DNA of 63,089 nucleotides from an uncultured Faecalibacterium sp. (GCA_934513205.1 CAKSWU010000012.1:1-63089), one strand, 5' to 3'. Shown: positions 24,381 to 33,183, numbered from the stretch's first letter. The notes: generated by a model not told the origin, from the letters alone. A program made the numbers and translations.

Positions 24381-25253
24381 TTACAGCTGGTCAACCGGGG
24401 TCTTGGTGCGGTCTGCGTTGTAAACGTAGAAGCCCTTGCCGGTCTTGCAGCCCAGATTGCCGCCGCGAACCATCTTACGGATCAGCGGGCAGGCACGATA
24501 CTTGCTGTCGCCGGTCTCGTGGTACAGCACGTCCATGATGGCCAGGCAGATGTCCAAGCCAATGAAGTCGCCCAGCTCCAGGGGTCCCATGGGGTGGTTA
24601 GCGCCCAGCTTCATGGCGGTGTCGATGCCAGCGATATCGGAAACGCCCTCCATCTTGATGAAAGCAGCCTCGTTGATCATGGGGATCAGGATGCGGTTGA
24701 CCACAAAGCCGGCAGCCTCATTGACCTGAACGGGGCTCTTGCCGATGGCAACGGAGATCTCCTTGATCTTCTCAACGGTCTCAGCGGGGGTGTTGCAGCC
24801 AGCGATGACCTCGATCAGCTTCATGCGGTCAGCAGGGTTGAAGAAGTGCATACCGATCAGGGGACGGGTCAGGCCCTTGCCGATCTCGGTGATGGACAGA
24901 GAAGAAGTGTTGGAAGCGAAGACGCACTCGGGCTTGCAGATCTTATCCAGCTCGCCGAAGGTGGTCTGCTTGACCTTCATATCCTCGAAAGCAGCCTCAA
25001 CGACCAGATCGCAGTCTGCGCACAGATCTTCCTTCAGGCCCGGGGTGATGGCGGCAACGATCGCGTCAGCCTTCTCCTGGGTCATCTTTCCCTTGGCAAC
25101 CAGCTTCTCGTAGCCCTTCTTGATCTTTGCCAGACCATTCTCGGCCCACTCCTGCTTGATGTCGCACAGAGCAACGGTGTTGCCCTCAACCTGTGCAAAT
25201 GCCTTTGCGATGCCCTGACCCATAGTGCCAGCGCCGATAACACCGATCTTCAT
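24381..25253 (-). CDS. hbd: 3-hydroxybutyryl-CoA dehydrogenase
   Basis: 290 residues starting MKIGVIGAGTMGQGIAKAF, an N-terminal Rossmann NAD(P) site. The catalytic histidine lies in IGMHFFNPADRMKLIEVI, and the C-terminal helical domain has the family's NHPMGPLELGDFIGLD. It reduces acetoacetyl-CoA to 3-hydroxybutyryl-CoA. The ATG with GGAG 8-9 bases upstream is taken instead of an earlier in-frame start. It lies 39 bases after crt. Confidence 0.96.
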   Translation of the reverse strand: MKIGVIGAGTMGQGIAKAFAQVEGNTVALCDIKQEWAENGLAKIKKGYEKLVAKGKMTQEKADAIVAAITPGLKEDLCADCDLVVEAAFEDMKVKQTTFGELDKICKPECVFASNTSSLSITEIGKGLTRPLIGMHFFNPADRMKLIEVIAGCNTPAETVEKIKEISVAIGKSPVQVNEAAGFVVNRILIPMINEAAFIKMEGVSDIAGIDTAMKLGANHPMGPLELGDFIGLDICLAIMDVLYHETGDSKYRACPLIRKMVRGGNLGCKTGKGFYVYNADRTKTPVDQL

Positions 25254-25292
25254 AGGAAATCTCTCCTTTAATATCAAAAATTATGTAATGGA

Positions 25293-26078
25293 TTAGTTGT
25301 TGGTGAACACTGCCTTGGGCTTCGGTTTCTCACGGGACAGGAAGCAAGCCATGCCCTCCTGCTGGTCGTGGGTCTCGAAGCAATCGCCGAACAGCTTTTC
25401 CTCGACCTCAACAGCCTTCTCGATGGGCAAGCTGATGCCGTCGTTCATTGCCTTCTTGCAGTTGCGCACAGCAATGGGAGCGTTCTTTGCGATCTTGCCG
25501 GCCAGCTTCAGGACGTTCTCCATCAGCTCAGCCTGCGGATACACAGCGTTGACCAGACCAATGCGGTAAGCCTCGTCCGCCTTGATGTTCAGAGCGGAAT
25601 AGACCAGCTGCTTTGCCATGCCCATGCCCACCAGACGGGCCAGGCGCTGAGTGCCGCCAAAGCCCGGGGTGATGCCCAGACCGACTTCCGGCTGACCGAA
25701 CACAGCGTTGTCGGAGCAGATGCGGATGTCGCAGCTCATAGCCAGCTCATTGCCGCCGCCCAGTGCAAAGCCGTTGACGGCTGCAATGACAGGGATGGGG
25801 AAATGCTCGATCATCAGGAACACATCATTGCCCAGCTTGCCGAAGGCCTCGCCCTCTGCCTTGGTCATGGTGCTCATGGAGCCGATATCGGCACCGGCAA
25901 CAAAGCTCTTGTCGCCTTCGCCGGTCAGAACGATGCAGCGGACAGTCTCCTGATCCACAGCCTCAAATGCGGCCTTCAGGTCTGCCAGGACCTCGGGGTT
26001 CAAAGCGTTCAGTGCCTTGGGACGGTCGATGGTAATGATCTCGACAGCACCCTGCACCTCGGTTTTTACAAAAGCCAT
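25293..26078 (-). CDS. crt: 3-hydroxybutyryl-CoA dehydratase (crotonase)
   Basis: 261 residues from MAFVKTEVQG, with GGGAGG 8 bases before the ATG; an upstream start 12 codons earlier has no site. Crotonase-fold features: oxyanion-hole FVAGADIGSM and ALGGGNELAMSCD, with catalytic glutamates E111 and E131 (GQPEVGLGI). It dehydrates 3-hydroxybutyryl-CoA to crotonyl-CoA, the step between Hbd and Bcd in the same operon. Confidence 0.96.
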   Translation of the reverse strand: MAFVKTEVQGAVEIITIDRPKALNALNPEVLADLKAAFEAVDQETVRCIVLTGEGDKSFVAGADIGSMSTMTKAEGEAFGKLGNDVFLMIEHFPIPVIAAVNGFALGGGNELAMSCDIRICSDNAVFGQPEVGLGITPGFGGTQRLARLVGMGMAKQLVYSALNIKADEAYRIGLVNAVYPQAELMENVLKLAGKIAKNAPIAVRNCKKAMNDGISLPIEKAVEVEEKLFGDCFETHDQQEGMACFLSREKPKPKAVFTNN

Positions 26079-26121
26079 TGTGAAAACCTCCCATTCAGTT
26101 CTATCAATTCTCAAAACAGCC

Positions 26122-26164
26122 CCCGGAGCAAGGGGAGGATCTCCGGTTCCTCCCCTGCCCCGGG
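26122..26164 (-). other. Strong hairpin between thl and crt
   Basis: CCCGG..GC..GGGGAGGA pairs with TCCTCCCC..GCC..CCGGG. On the minus strand GGCTGTTTTGAG follows, a short T-run, so it may be a leaky terminator or mRNA-processing site that sets thl expression apart from the rest of the operon. Confidence 0.55.
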
Positions 26165-26198
26165 TCTGTTACTCAATCACGTTTTAAAAGGTCGGAGC

Positions 26199-27416
26199 TT
26201 AGTCCATCTCAACGATGGTAGCGCAGCCCATGCCGCCGCCGATGCACAGGGTAGCCAGACCCTTGTGAGCACCACGGTGCTTCATAGCGTACAGCAGGGT
26301 GACCAGGATACGAGCGCCGGAAGCGCCGACCGGGTGGCCCAGAGCGATTGCGCCGCCGTTGACGTTCAGCTTGTCCTTATCGAAGCCCAGAGCCTCGCCC
26401 ACAGCGATGGACTGTGCTGCGAATGCCTCGTTGGCCTCCACCAGATCCATATCGGCAACGGTCATGCCGGTCTTGGCCATGACCTTCTTGGTAGCAGCGA
26501 TGGGGCCCAGACCCATGACCTCGGGCTCAACGCCTGCCAGAGCACCGGCAACCCAGGTTGCCAGAGGCTTCACGCCCAGTTCCTTAGCCTTCTCCTCGCT
26601 CATAACGACCAGAGCAGCAGCGCCGTCGTTGATGGCAGAAGAGTTTGCAGCGGTAACGATGCCGTCCTTGGTGAAGGCGGGCTTCAGCTTTGCCAGAACC
26701 TCGGGAGCGCTCAGACGGGGGCCCTCATCGGTATCGAACACGGTGTCGCCCTTCTTGCCCTTGATGACAACAGGAACGATCTCGTCCTTGAAGGCGCCGT
26801 CCTTGATGGCCTTGTCAGCCTTCAGCTGGCTGTTGTATGCGAACTCATCCAGCATCTCGCGGGTGATGGGGCTGTAGCCGTACTTCTTCTGGTAGGTCTC
26901 GTTGGTGCAGACATTCTCAGCGGTCATGCCCATGTGCTTGTTGAAGCCGCAGGCATCCCACAGTGCATCGTTGACCATGGTATCCACGATCTCGCTCTTG
27001 CCCATGGGAGCGCCCATGCGGTAGCCGTAGCGGGCCTTCTGCAGTGCGAAGGGAGCCATGTCCATGTTCTCCATGCCGCCTGCGACGACGATATCAGCAT
27101 CGCCTGCCTCGATCATCTGAGCAGCCATGTTCACACAGTTCAGACCGGAACCGCAGACCACGTTGACGGTGACAGCCGGGGTCTCGATGGGCAGACCAGC
27201 CTTCAGAGCAGCCTGACGTGCCACGTTCTGGCCCAGACCAGCCTGAATGACGCAGCCCATGTAAACATGATCGACCTGCTCAGGCTTGACGTTTGCGCGG
27301 TTCAGAGCCTCCTTGATGACGATGGAGCCCAGCTCAGTAGCGGGAACGTTGGCCAGAGTGCCGCCGAACTTGCCGATGGCGGTACGGCATGCAGATGCGA
27401 TAACGATCTTTTTCAT
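26199..27416 (-). CDS. thl: Acetyl-CoA acetyltransferase (thiolase)
   Basis: 405 residues from MKKIVIASACRTAIGKFGG, with AGGAGG 8 bases upstream. The acylated nucleophile is C88 in VNVVCGSGLN; the second catalytic pair lies in ALGHPVGASGAR and LCIGGGMGCA. It joins two acetyl-CoA to acetoacetyl-CoA, the entry step of butyrate synthesis. First of the six butyrate genes, about 80 bases after coaD with only a weak hairpin between and no clear promoter of its own. Confidence 0.96.
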   Translation of the reverse strand: MKKIVIASACRTAIGKFGGTLANVPATELGSIVIKEALNRANVKPEQVDHVYMGCVIQAGLGQNVARQAALKAGLPIETPAVTVNVVCGSGLNCVNMAAQMIEAGDADIVVAGGMENMDMAPFALQKARYGYRMGAPMGKSEIVDTMVNDALWDACGFNKHMGMTAENVCTNETYQKKYGYSPITREMLDEFAYNSQLKADKAIKDGAFKDEIVPVVIKGKKGDTVFDTDEGPRLSAPEVLAKLKPAFTKDGIVTAANSSAINDGAAALVVMSEEKAKELGVKPLATWVAGALAGVEPEVMGLGPIAATKKVMAKTGMTVADMDLVEANEAFAAQSIAVGEALGFDKDKLNVNGGAIALGHPVGASGARILVTLLYAMKHRGAHKGLATLCIGGGMGCATIVEMD

Positions 27417-27470
27417 GTGAATAGCCTCCTGAATTGTGTATGTGTTTCGTTTCGAAAACCTTTTTATCCA

Positions 27471-27490
27471 AAACGCCCTGCCGGGCATTT
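27471..27490 (-). terminator. Weak hairpin between coaD and thl
   Basis: GCCC/GGGC with flanking A and T tracts forms a short symmetrical hairpin 8 bases after the coaD stop. The GC stem is only 4 bp, so read-through from coaD into thl is likely. Confidence 0.35.
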
Positions 27491-27497
27491 TTTCAGA

Positions 27498-28001
27498 TCA
27501 TTGAGGGTTTTTCCCCTGCCGAAGCAGCGCATACTTTTCGTTGACCGCCTTTTCCACATTGGGGGTCACGAATTTGCTGATGTCGCTGCCGTAGTACGCT
27601 GCCTCTTTTACAATGGTGGAAGAAAGGTAGCTCCACTTGATGCTGGTCGCCAGAAACATAGTCTCGATGCCCGGCATCAGTGCATGATTGGTCTGGGCCA
27701 GCTGGATCTCATTTTCAAAATCCGTCACCGCCCGCAGACCCCGCACCATCACCGAAGCATGCCGCTTCTTGGCGAACTCCACGGTCAGGCCGTCAAAGCC
27801 CTCCACCGTCACATTCGGGATGCCCTTGCAGCATTCCTGCAGCAGGGCCACCCGCTCTTCCACGGTGAACAGAGGGTTCTTTGCACTGTTGATGAGCACC
27901 GCCACGATCAGATGATCGTTGATCTTGGCTGCCCGCTTGATGATGTCGAGATGTCCTTTTGTGACCGGATCGAAGGAACCGGGATAAACTGCTGTTGCCA
28001 T
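27498..28001 (-). CDS. coaD: Phosphopantetheine adenylyltransferase
   Basis: 167 residues, normal length, from MATAVYPGSFDPVTKGHLD, the HxGH-type nucleotidyltransferase signature (TKGHLDII). VMVRGLRAVTDFENEIQLAQTN and the C-terminal SSTIVKE are also standard. It makes dephospho-CoA from phosphopantetheine and ATP, the penultimate CoA step. AAGGAGG lies 8 bases before the chosen ATG; the frame runs further upstream without a site. It precedes the CoA-dependent butyrate operon on the same strand. Confidence 0.96.
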   Translation of the reverse strand: MATAVYPGSFDPVTKGHLDIIKRAAKINDHLIVAVLINSAKNPLFTVEERVALLQECCKGIPNVTVEGFDGLTVEFAKKRHASVMVRGLRAVTDFENEIQLAQTNHALMPGIETMFLATSIKWSYLSSTIVKEAAYYGSDISKFVTPNVEKAVNEKYALLRQGKNPQ

Positions 28002-28049
28002 GGGTTCTGCCTCCTTGTGCGCTGTTGAAAAGCGCGTTTTGGTTTTGCC

Positions 28050-28078
28050 ATGATAGCACTTTCCCGTTCTGTGCGCAA
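28050..28078 (-). promoter_or_regulatory. Promoter for coaD (and possibly the butyrate operon)
   Basis: Minus strand: TTGCGC (complement of 28073-28078), 17-base spacer, TATCAT (complement of 28050-28055), with an upstream TG making an extended -10. Confidence 0.65.
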
Positions 28079-28293
28079 GACCGTTCTGCAACCCGGCGCT
28101 GATTCGTTAATTTTTAAACAATCGACGCCGCACCGCATGGCGGCTGCCTGCTACGCTATAAGTAAACCACATCGTCAAAATTTTATCAAGTCCTTTTGCA
28201 AAGATTTTTAGCTTTTTGCAACCAAATAATCGTCTAGAATCCCATTTTATTTTGTATAAGTTGCCAGTTGGCCAAAAATTTCACGTAAATCTA
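28079..28293. other. Intergenic stretch between divergent coaD and CoA-transferase genes
   Basis: AT-rich towards the plus-strand promoter. I see no ORF with a ribosome-binding site and no convincing hairpin. It probably holds upstream control sequence for both divergent promoters. Confidence 0.5.
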
Positions 28294-28322
28294 TTGATTC
28301 CGCACATTGTTAATGTTATAAC
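28294..28322 (+). promoter_or_regulatory. Sigma-A promoter for the CoA-transferase gene
   Basis: TTGATT (28294-28299), 17-base spacer, TATAAC (28317-28322). It implies a leader of about 170 bases before the ATG. Confidence 0.75.
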
Positions 28323-28498
28323 TAAGTTGTGCAGATATGCCCGTCTGTTTTTCTGTGTATAGAATACCGGACAGCTGTGACAAAGCAGTGTCAGAATTGC
28401 AAACAACGGGTAAATATCCTGCTAAGATTCGTCCGCATAGGATCGTAAATGATAAATTTACAATTCTTTTATGTTATTACAGGAGAGGATGGTTTATA

Positions 28499-29845
28499 AT
28501 GGATTTTACGGAACTGTACGCTCAGAAGAAAATGACTGCCGCTCAGGCTGCCGCGCTGGTCAAAAGCGGCGACTGGGTGGACTACGGCTGGGCGGTGAAC
28601 ACCCCTGTTGCTGTGGATGCTGAGCTTGCAAAGCGTCTGCCGGAGCTGGAAGGGGTCAACTTCCGCGGCGGCATCCTGATGTGGGTGCCGGAGATCTTCC
28701 AGATCAACGATCCCGCTGCCCACATGACCTGGAACAGCTGGCACATGGGCGGCATTGAGCGCAAGGCCATTGCGCAGGGCTTCTCCTTCTACTCCCCCAT
28801 CCGCTACTCTGAGCTGCCCCGCTACTACCGCGAGAGCAGCGACCCCGTGGATGTGGCAGTATTTCAGGTGACCCCCATGGATGCGCACGGCTACTTCAAC
28901 TTTGGCCCCAGCGCTTCGCATCTGGGTGCGGTGTGCGAAAAGGCCAAAAAGATCATCGTGGAGGTCAACACCAATATGCCGCGCTGCCTTGGCGGCATGG
29001 AAAACTGCGTCCATATCTCGCAGGTCACCGGCATTGTGGAGGGCGACAACCCTCCCATCGGTCAGATGGCGGCTCCCGGTGCTGCCACTGAGGTGGACCT
29101 GAAGGTGGCAAATCTGGTGGTCCCGCAGATCCCCAACGGTGCCTGCCTGCAGCTGGGCATCGGCGGTATGCCCAATGCCATCGGTGGGCTGATCGCACAG
29201 AGCGACCTGAAGGATCTGGGTGTGCACACCGAGATGTATGTGGATGCCTTTGTAGATATTGCCAAGGCCGGCAAGATCACCGGTGCCCGCAAGCAGCTGG
29301 ACAAGGGCCGTCAGGTCTACGCCTTCGGTGCCGGCACCCAGAAGATGTACGACTATCTGAACGACAACCCGGAGTGCATGTCTGCCCCGGTGGACTACAC
29401 CAACGACATCCGCAGCATCTCTGCGCTGGACAATTTCATTTCCATCAACAATGCCGTGGATATCGACCTGTTTGGTCAGGTGAACGCCGAGAGCGCCGGT
29501 ATCAAGCACATTTCCGGTGCAGGCGGTCAGCTGGACTTCGTTCTGGGCGCATATCTTTCCAAGGGCGGCAAGAGCTTCATCTGCCTGTCCTCTACCTTCT
29601 TTAATAAAAAGACCGGTCAGCTGGAGAGCCGTATTCGTCCCACGCTGGAAAACGGCAGCATCGTTACCGATACCCGCGCCAACGTGCATTACCTGTGTAC
29701 CGAGTATGGCTGCGTGAACCTGAAGGGCCTGACCTCCTGGGAAAAGGCCGAGGCACTCATCAGCGTGGCACATCCGGACTTCCGCGAGGACCTGATCCGG
29801 GACGCCGAAAAGCTGCATATCTGGCGCAGGAGCAACAAAATCTGA
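28499..29845 (+). CDS. but: Butyryl-CoA:acetate CoA-transferase
   Basis: 448 residues, the normal length of the But / 4-hydroxybutyrate CoA-transferase group. The CoA-binding glycine stretch LGIGGMPNAIGGL lies near 219-231 and the likely acyl-accepting glutamate is E245 in LGVHTEMYVD. GQVNAESAG and SGAGGQLDF follow. It moves CoA from butyryl-CoA to acetate, giving butyrate and acetyl-CoA, the last step of the pathway encoded on the opposite strand next door. AGGAGAGG precedes the ATG; an upstream in-frame start 54 codons earlier lies before the leader's end and is rejected. Confidence 0.93.
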   Translation: MDFTELYAQKKMTAAQAAALVKSGDWVDYGWAVNTPVAVDAELAKRLPELEGVNFRGGILMWVPEIFQINDPAAHMTWNSWHMGGIERKAIAQGFSFYSPIRYSELPRYYRESSDPVDVAVFQVTPMDAHGYFNFGPSASHLGAVCEKAKKIIVEVNTNMPRCLGGMENCVHISQVTGIVEGDNPPIGQMAAPGAATEVDLKVANLVVPQIPNGACLQLGIGGMPNAIGGLIAQSDLKDLGVHTEMYVDAFVDIAKAGKITGARKQLDKGRQVYAFGAGTQKMYDYLNDNPECMSAPVDYTNDIRSISALDNFISINNAVDIDLFGQVNAESAGIKHISGAGGQLDFVLGAYLSKGGKSFICLSSTFFNKKTGQLESRIRPTLENGSIVTDTRANVHYLCTEYGCVNLKGLTSWEKAEALISVAHPDFREDLIRDAEKLHIWRRSNKI

Positions 29846-29850
29846 TCAGT

Positions 29851-29883
29851 GCCGCGGGGATTCCTGCTGCCCGCGGCAGGAAT
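29851..29883 (+). other. Two mutually exclusive hairpins before the permease gene
   Basis: GCCGCGGG (29851-29858) can pair with CCCGCGGC (29870-29877), or ATTCCTGC (29860-29867) with GCAGGAAT (29876-29883). The two cannot form together, and the second ends next to the GGAG ribosome-binding site of the next gene. Confidence 0.5.
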
Positions 29884-29893
29884 GGAGTTTGCC

Positions 29894-31147
29894 ATGATGG
29901 ACAAAAAACCGCACATCAAACCTTACCTCTATGGGATGCTGGCCGGATTCGGTGCCATTTCCCTGAGCATCATCTTCTTTTTTCTGATCTACCGTTTCGA
30001 CGGGTTCGGTGACGCCATCTCGACCTTGACCGGCATTCTGATGCCGTTCATCTACGGTGCCGTCATCGCTTACCTGCTCAAGCCGGTCTGCAACACCATT
30101 GAAGGCTTTCTGCGCCGGTTCATCCCGAAAAAGATGGAAGGGCTCATCAATGTGCTGTCCGTGACACTGACCATTCTGTTTGGTCTGCTCCTCATTTACA
30201 CGCTGGTGATGATGATCGTTCCGCAGCTGGTCACGAGCGTCACCGCCCTGTACTACACAGCCCAGCGCAATATTGCCAAATTCGTGCAGTGGGCTAATCA
30301 TGTAGAGTTCATCGAGAACAACGAGCAGATCATGGAGATGCTCAATTCCGCCTATAACACCCTCAATACCAGCGTGGACACGCTGGTCAAGACCAAGCTG
30401 CTGCCTTATGTGCAGAACATCGTCAGCGGTGCCGCCATTGGCGTGCTCAACGTGGTGACGGTCGCCAAGAATCTGGTCATCGGCATCATCGTGGCGGTGT
30501 ATATGCTGGCCAGCCGCAAGCGGTTCGTGCAGCAGGGCAAGCTGATCTTGCACAGCATCGTCCGCCCCCGCTGGGCACAGCTGATCACGGAGGAAATCAA
30601 GTACGCCGACCGGATGTTTGGCGGTTTCATCAACGGCAAGATCATGGACTCTGCCATCATCGGTGTGCTGTGCTACATCGGCTGCTGCATCTTCAAGTTC
30701 CCCAGCGCCCTGCTGGTTTCCGTCATCATCGGTGTCACCAACATCATCCCCTTCTTTGGTCCCTTCATCGGTGCCATCCCGGCTACGCTGCTCATCCTCA
30801 TCCAGAACCCCATCAAGGCACTGTGGTTCGTGCTGTTCGTGCTGGTTTTGCAGCAGCTGGACGGCAACATCATCGGACCCAAGATCCTGGGCAATACCAC
30901 CGGCCTTTCCAGCTTCTGGGTGCTATTCGCCATCCTGCTGTTTGGCGGTCTGTGGGGCTTTGTGGGCATGATCGTGGGCGTGCCGCTGTTCGCCGTCATC
31001 TACGACATCACCAAAAAGCTGGTCATCCACGGCTTGAGCCGTCACAACGAGCTGGCCCTGCTGCACCGCTACCACGACCAGTTCGGTGACCCCGCAGACG
31101 ATGCAGCGGCACAGCCCGCTGCACCGCAACCTGCTGAGAACCAGTAA
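29894..31147 (+). CDS. AI-2E family transporter / PerM-type permease
   Basis: 417 residues. An N-terminal pair of membrane helices is followed by a long amphipathic segment (about 95-210) and a C-terminal block of five or so helices including NIIPFFGPFIGAIPA and the QQLDGNIIGPKILG motif typical of this family. Members move small molecules or ions, and some are Na+/H+ antiporters; the AI-2 role is proven for few. The start MMDKKPH is chosen because GGAG lies 6 bases upstream. It follows the CoA-transferase by about 50 bases and may share its transcript. The tail is rich in Ala, Pro and Gln. Confidence 0.88.
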   Translation: MMDKKPHIKPYLYGMLAGFGAISLSIIFFFLIYRFDGFGDAISTLTGILMPFIYGAVIAYLLKPVCNTIEGFLRRFIPKKMEGLINVLSVTLTILFGLLLIYTLVMMIVPQLVTSVTALYYTAQRNIAKFVQWANHVEFIENNEQIMEMLNSAYNTLNTSVDTLVKTKLLPYVQNIVSGAAIGVLNVVTVAKNLVIGIIVAVYMLASRKRFVQQGKLILHSIVRPRWAQLITEEIKYADRMFGGFINGKIMDSAIIGVLCYIGCCIFKFPSALLVSVIIGVTNIIPFFGPFIGAIPATLLILIQNPIKALWFVLFVLVLQQLDGNIIGPKILGNTTGLSSFWVLFAILLFGGLWGFVGMIVGVPLFAVIYDITKKLVIHGLSRHNELALLHRYHDQFGDPADDAAAQPAAPQPAENQ

Positions 31148-31157
31148 ACCTTCCCTG

Positions 31158-31194
31158 CCCCGCATCAGAGCACTTCCGATGCGGGGTATTTTTT
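31158..31194 (+). terminator. Terminator after the permease gene
   Basis: CCCCGCATC (31158-31166) pairs with GATGCGGGG (31178-31186), followed by TATTTTTT. Confidence 0.88.
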
Positions 31195-31242
31195 AATCAT
31201 ATTACAAATTATAAATCGGAATTTGTGAAAGAGGAATATACT

Positions 31243-31578
31243 ATGAATATAGGGTTTTGGCTATGTGGAGTTTTGGTTATTCCATTTGTGATTATCGGAG
31301 TGTTATTTGCAACATTTAAAGAAAAAGCAGCTAAATTTGTTTCGGGATTTAATTCATTACCGAAAGAAGAACAGGCATTGTATGATAAAGCTCATATTTC
31401 TCGTGATATAAAAAATCAGTGTTTTACATGGGCTGGCATAATGTTAGTAGGAGCAGTGTTGTCTTATTTTTTAACACCATATATGGCTATTCCGGCTTTT
31501 ATTATTTGGCTCGTTTTATTTTTCAAAGAGGTTCACTTTGACACGCACAAAGCATTTGAAAAATATTTATTAAAATAA
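31243..31578 (+). CDS. DUF3784 family small membrane protein
   Basis: 111 residues. A first helix (about 5-24) precedes a short loop with the family-like FVSGFNSLPKEEQALYDK; two closely spaced helices follow (about 60-95). Function of the DUF3784 family is unknown. Start taken at MNIGFWL, with GAGG 8 bases upstream; a GTG six codons earlier is possible. The gene and its flanks are strikingly AT-rich compared with both neighbours and use A/T-ending codons, which suggests recent acquisition. It is closed by terminators on both sides. Confidence 0.75.
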   Translation: MNIGFWLCGVLVIPFVIIGVLFATFKEKAAKFVSGFNSLPKEEQALYDKAHISRDIKNQCFTWAGIMLVGAVLSYFLTPYMAIPAFIIWLVLFFKEVHFDTHKAFEKYLLK

Positions 31579-31594
31579 ATTCCAGTTTACACAG

Positions 31595-31643
31595 CAAGAC
31601 CCCCGCCTTATGTTCCGGGCAGGAACACAGGGCGAGGGTCTTG
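31595..31643. terminator. Terminator between the DUF3784 gene and the radical SAM gene
   Basis: CAAGACCC pairs with GGGTCTTG, with CCGCC/GGGCG inside; TTATTGTTTTG follows on the plus strand. Convergent genes flank it, but the minus-side tail is poor. Confidence 0.65.
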
Positions 31644-31668
31644 TTATTGTTTTGAATCAGGTTTCAGC

Positions 31669-33099
31669 TCAGTCCAGCGGCTGAGAGGGCTTCCAGTCCT
31701 TATAGTTTTCGTACCGGCTCTCGCGGACCTTGTGGTGGGACCACACTTCGTCTGCGGTGGGCTGCCAGTCGGCGGCGTAAGCCTTGCACTTCTCGCACAG
31801 GTGCTCGACGCTTTCCGGGGACTGCAGGTCGGTGCTGTGGGCACCGGTCTCGTGCACCATCTTTTCCAGCAGCTCGGGGTTTTCCAGCATCGGGCAGGGA
31901 CGCAGATGGTTCTTGTTGAAGGGCTGGCCGTTGTGGTAAGCCATGAACAGCGGGCTGTGCAGAATTTCCAGAATAGACTGGTCGTGGATATTGGCGTTGG
32001 AGTAGTGGATGAACACGCAGGGCTCGGCGTCACCGGCAGAGTTGATGTGGAAGTAGTTGCGGCCGCCGGCGATGCAGCCACCCACGAACTCGCCATCGTT
32101 CTGGAAGTCCATGGGATAGAACGGGATATCGCACTCGGAAGAGCGCAGATAGCGGATGCGGTCGATCATGTACTTGCGCTGCTCCGGGGTGGGCATCAGA
32201 TCCGGGGCGGCCTCGTTGCCAACCGGCATATAGTGGAAGTAGAAGCCGAAATGCGCACCCTTCTCGCACAGGAAGCGCATGAACGCATCGTTGGTGACTG
32301 CGTCGATGTTCTGGCGGGTGTAGCAGATGGAAGTACCAAAGATGATGCCGTACTTCTTCAGCAGATCCATGGCGTGCATCACAGCGGCATAGTGGCCTTC
32401 GCCGCGGCGGGCGTCGTTGGTCTCCGGGGTGCCCTCGATGGACAGCATGAAGGCGATATTGCCCAGACGCTGCACTTCTTCACAGAAGGGCTCGTCGATG
32501 AGGGTGGAGTTGGTGTAGATGGCAAATTCCACGTCGTTGTGCTTTTCCGCCAGCTTGAGCACATCCTTTTTGCGCACCAGCGGCTCACCGCCGGTCAGCA
32601 TATACAGGTACACGCCCAGCTCCTTGCCCTGCGTAACGATCTTGTCCATGTCCTCAAAGCTGAGGTTGTTCTTGTGGCCGTACTCGCCTGCCCAGCAGCC
32701 CACACAGTGCATATTGCAGGCAGAGGTGGGGTCAAACAGGATCAGCCAGGGGATGTTGCACTGGTATTTGACGCGGTTCTCGCGGATCATCTTAGTGCCG
32801 CGGAAGAAGGCTTCGTAGCCCAGATTCAGGGCGGTGGTGCGGGCCACATGGGGGTCGGTCTGGTCCAGCACGCAGTTGATGAGCTTTGCCCACTTGCTGT
32901 CCGGGTCGGACAGCACCTTTTTGGCCTGCGCGTATGCTTCATCGCTGAACGAACTGCCGTAGAACTGTTTGGACAGGTCCACCAGCTGCTCCACGGTCTT
33001 TTCACGATCTTTCTCCACGCGGGTAAGCACGGTATCCACGATCTTTCCCACTGCAGCACGCTGCATTTTATGGGTCAGGTTTTCCATTGTGTTGCTCAT
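31669..33099 (-). CDS. Radical SAM protein with SPASM-like C-terminal cysteines
   Basis: 476 residues. The first 110 or so look helical and are not part of the radical SAM core. The [4Fe-4S] motif is C128, C132, C135 (CNMHCVGC), followed by MLTGGEPL, the SAM-binding glycines. Late cysteines (GGCIAGGRN, DAEPC, RPCPM, HLCEKC) resemble a SPASM auxiliary-cluster region. No precursor peptide or obvious substrate gene is adjacent, so I cannot name the reaction. GGAGG is 9 bases before the ATG. A TetR regulator lies directly upstream on the same strand but beyond a terminator. Confidence 0.85.
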   Translation of the reverse strand: MSNTMENLTHKMQRAAVGKIVDTVLTRVEKDREKTVEQLVDLSKQFYGSSFSDEAYAQAKKVLSDPDSKWAKLINCVLDQTDPHVARTTALNLGYEAFFRGTKMIRENRVKYQCNIPWLILFDPTSACNMHCVGCWAGEYGHKNNLSFEDMDKIVTQGKELGVYLYMLTGGEPLVRKKDVLKLAEKHNDVEFAIYTNSTLIDEPFCEEVQRLGNIAFMLSIEGTPETNDARRGEGHYAAVMHAMDLLKKYGIIFGTSICYTRQNIDAVTNDAFMRFLCEKGAHFGFYFHYMPVGNEAAPDLMPTPEQRKYMIDRIRYLRSSECDIPFYPMDFQNDGEFVGGCIAGGRNYFHINSAGDAEPCVFIHYSNANIHDQSILEILHSPLFMAYHNGQPFNKNHLRPCPMLENPELLEKMVHETGAHSTDLQSPESVEHLCEKCKAYAADWQPTADEVWSHHKVRESRYENYKDWKPSQPLD

Positions 33100-33183
33100 A
33101 GTACCTTTCCTCCAAACGATATTGGGACCTTATTTCTTGCCCTAAACTATACTATTTTCGAACCATTTTCGCCATAAACAGAA

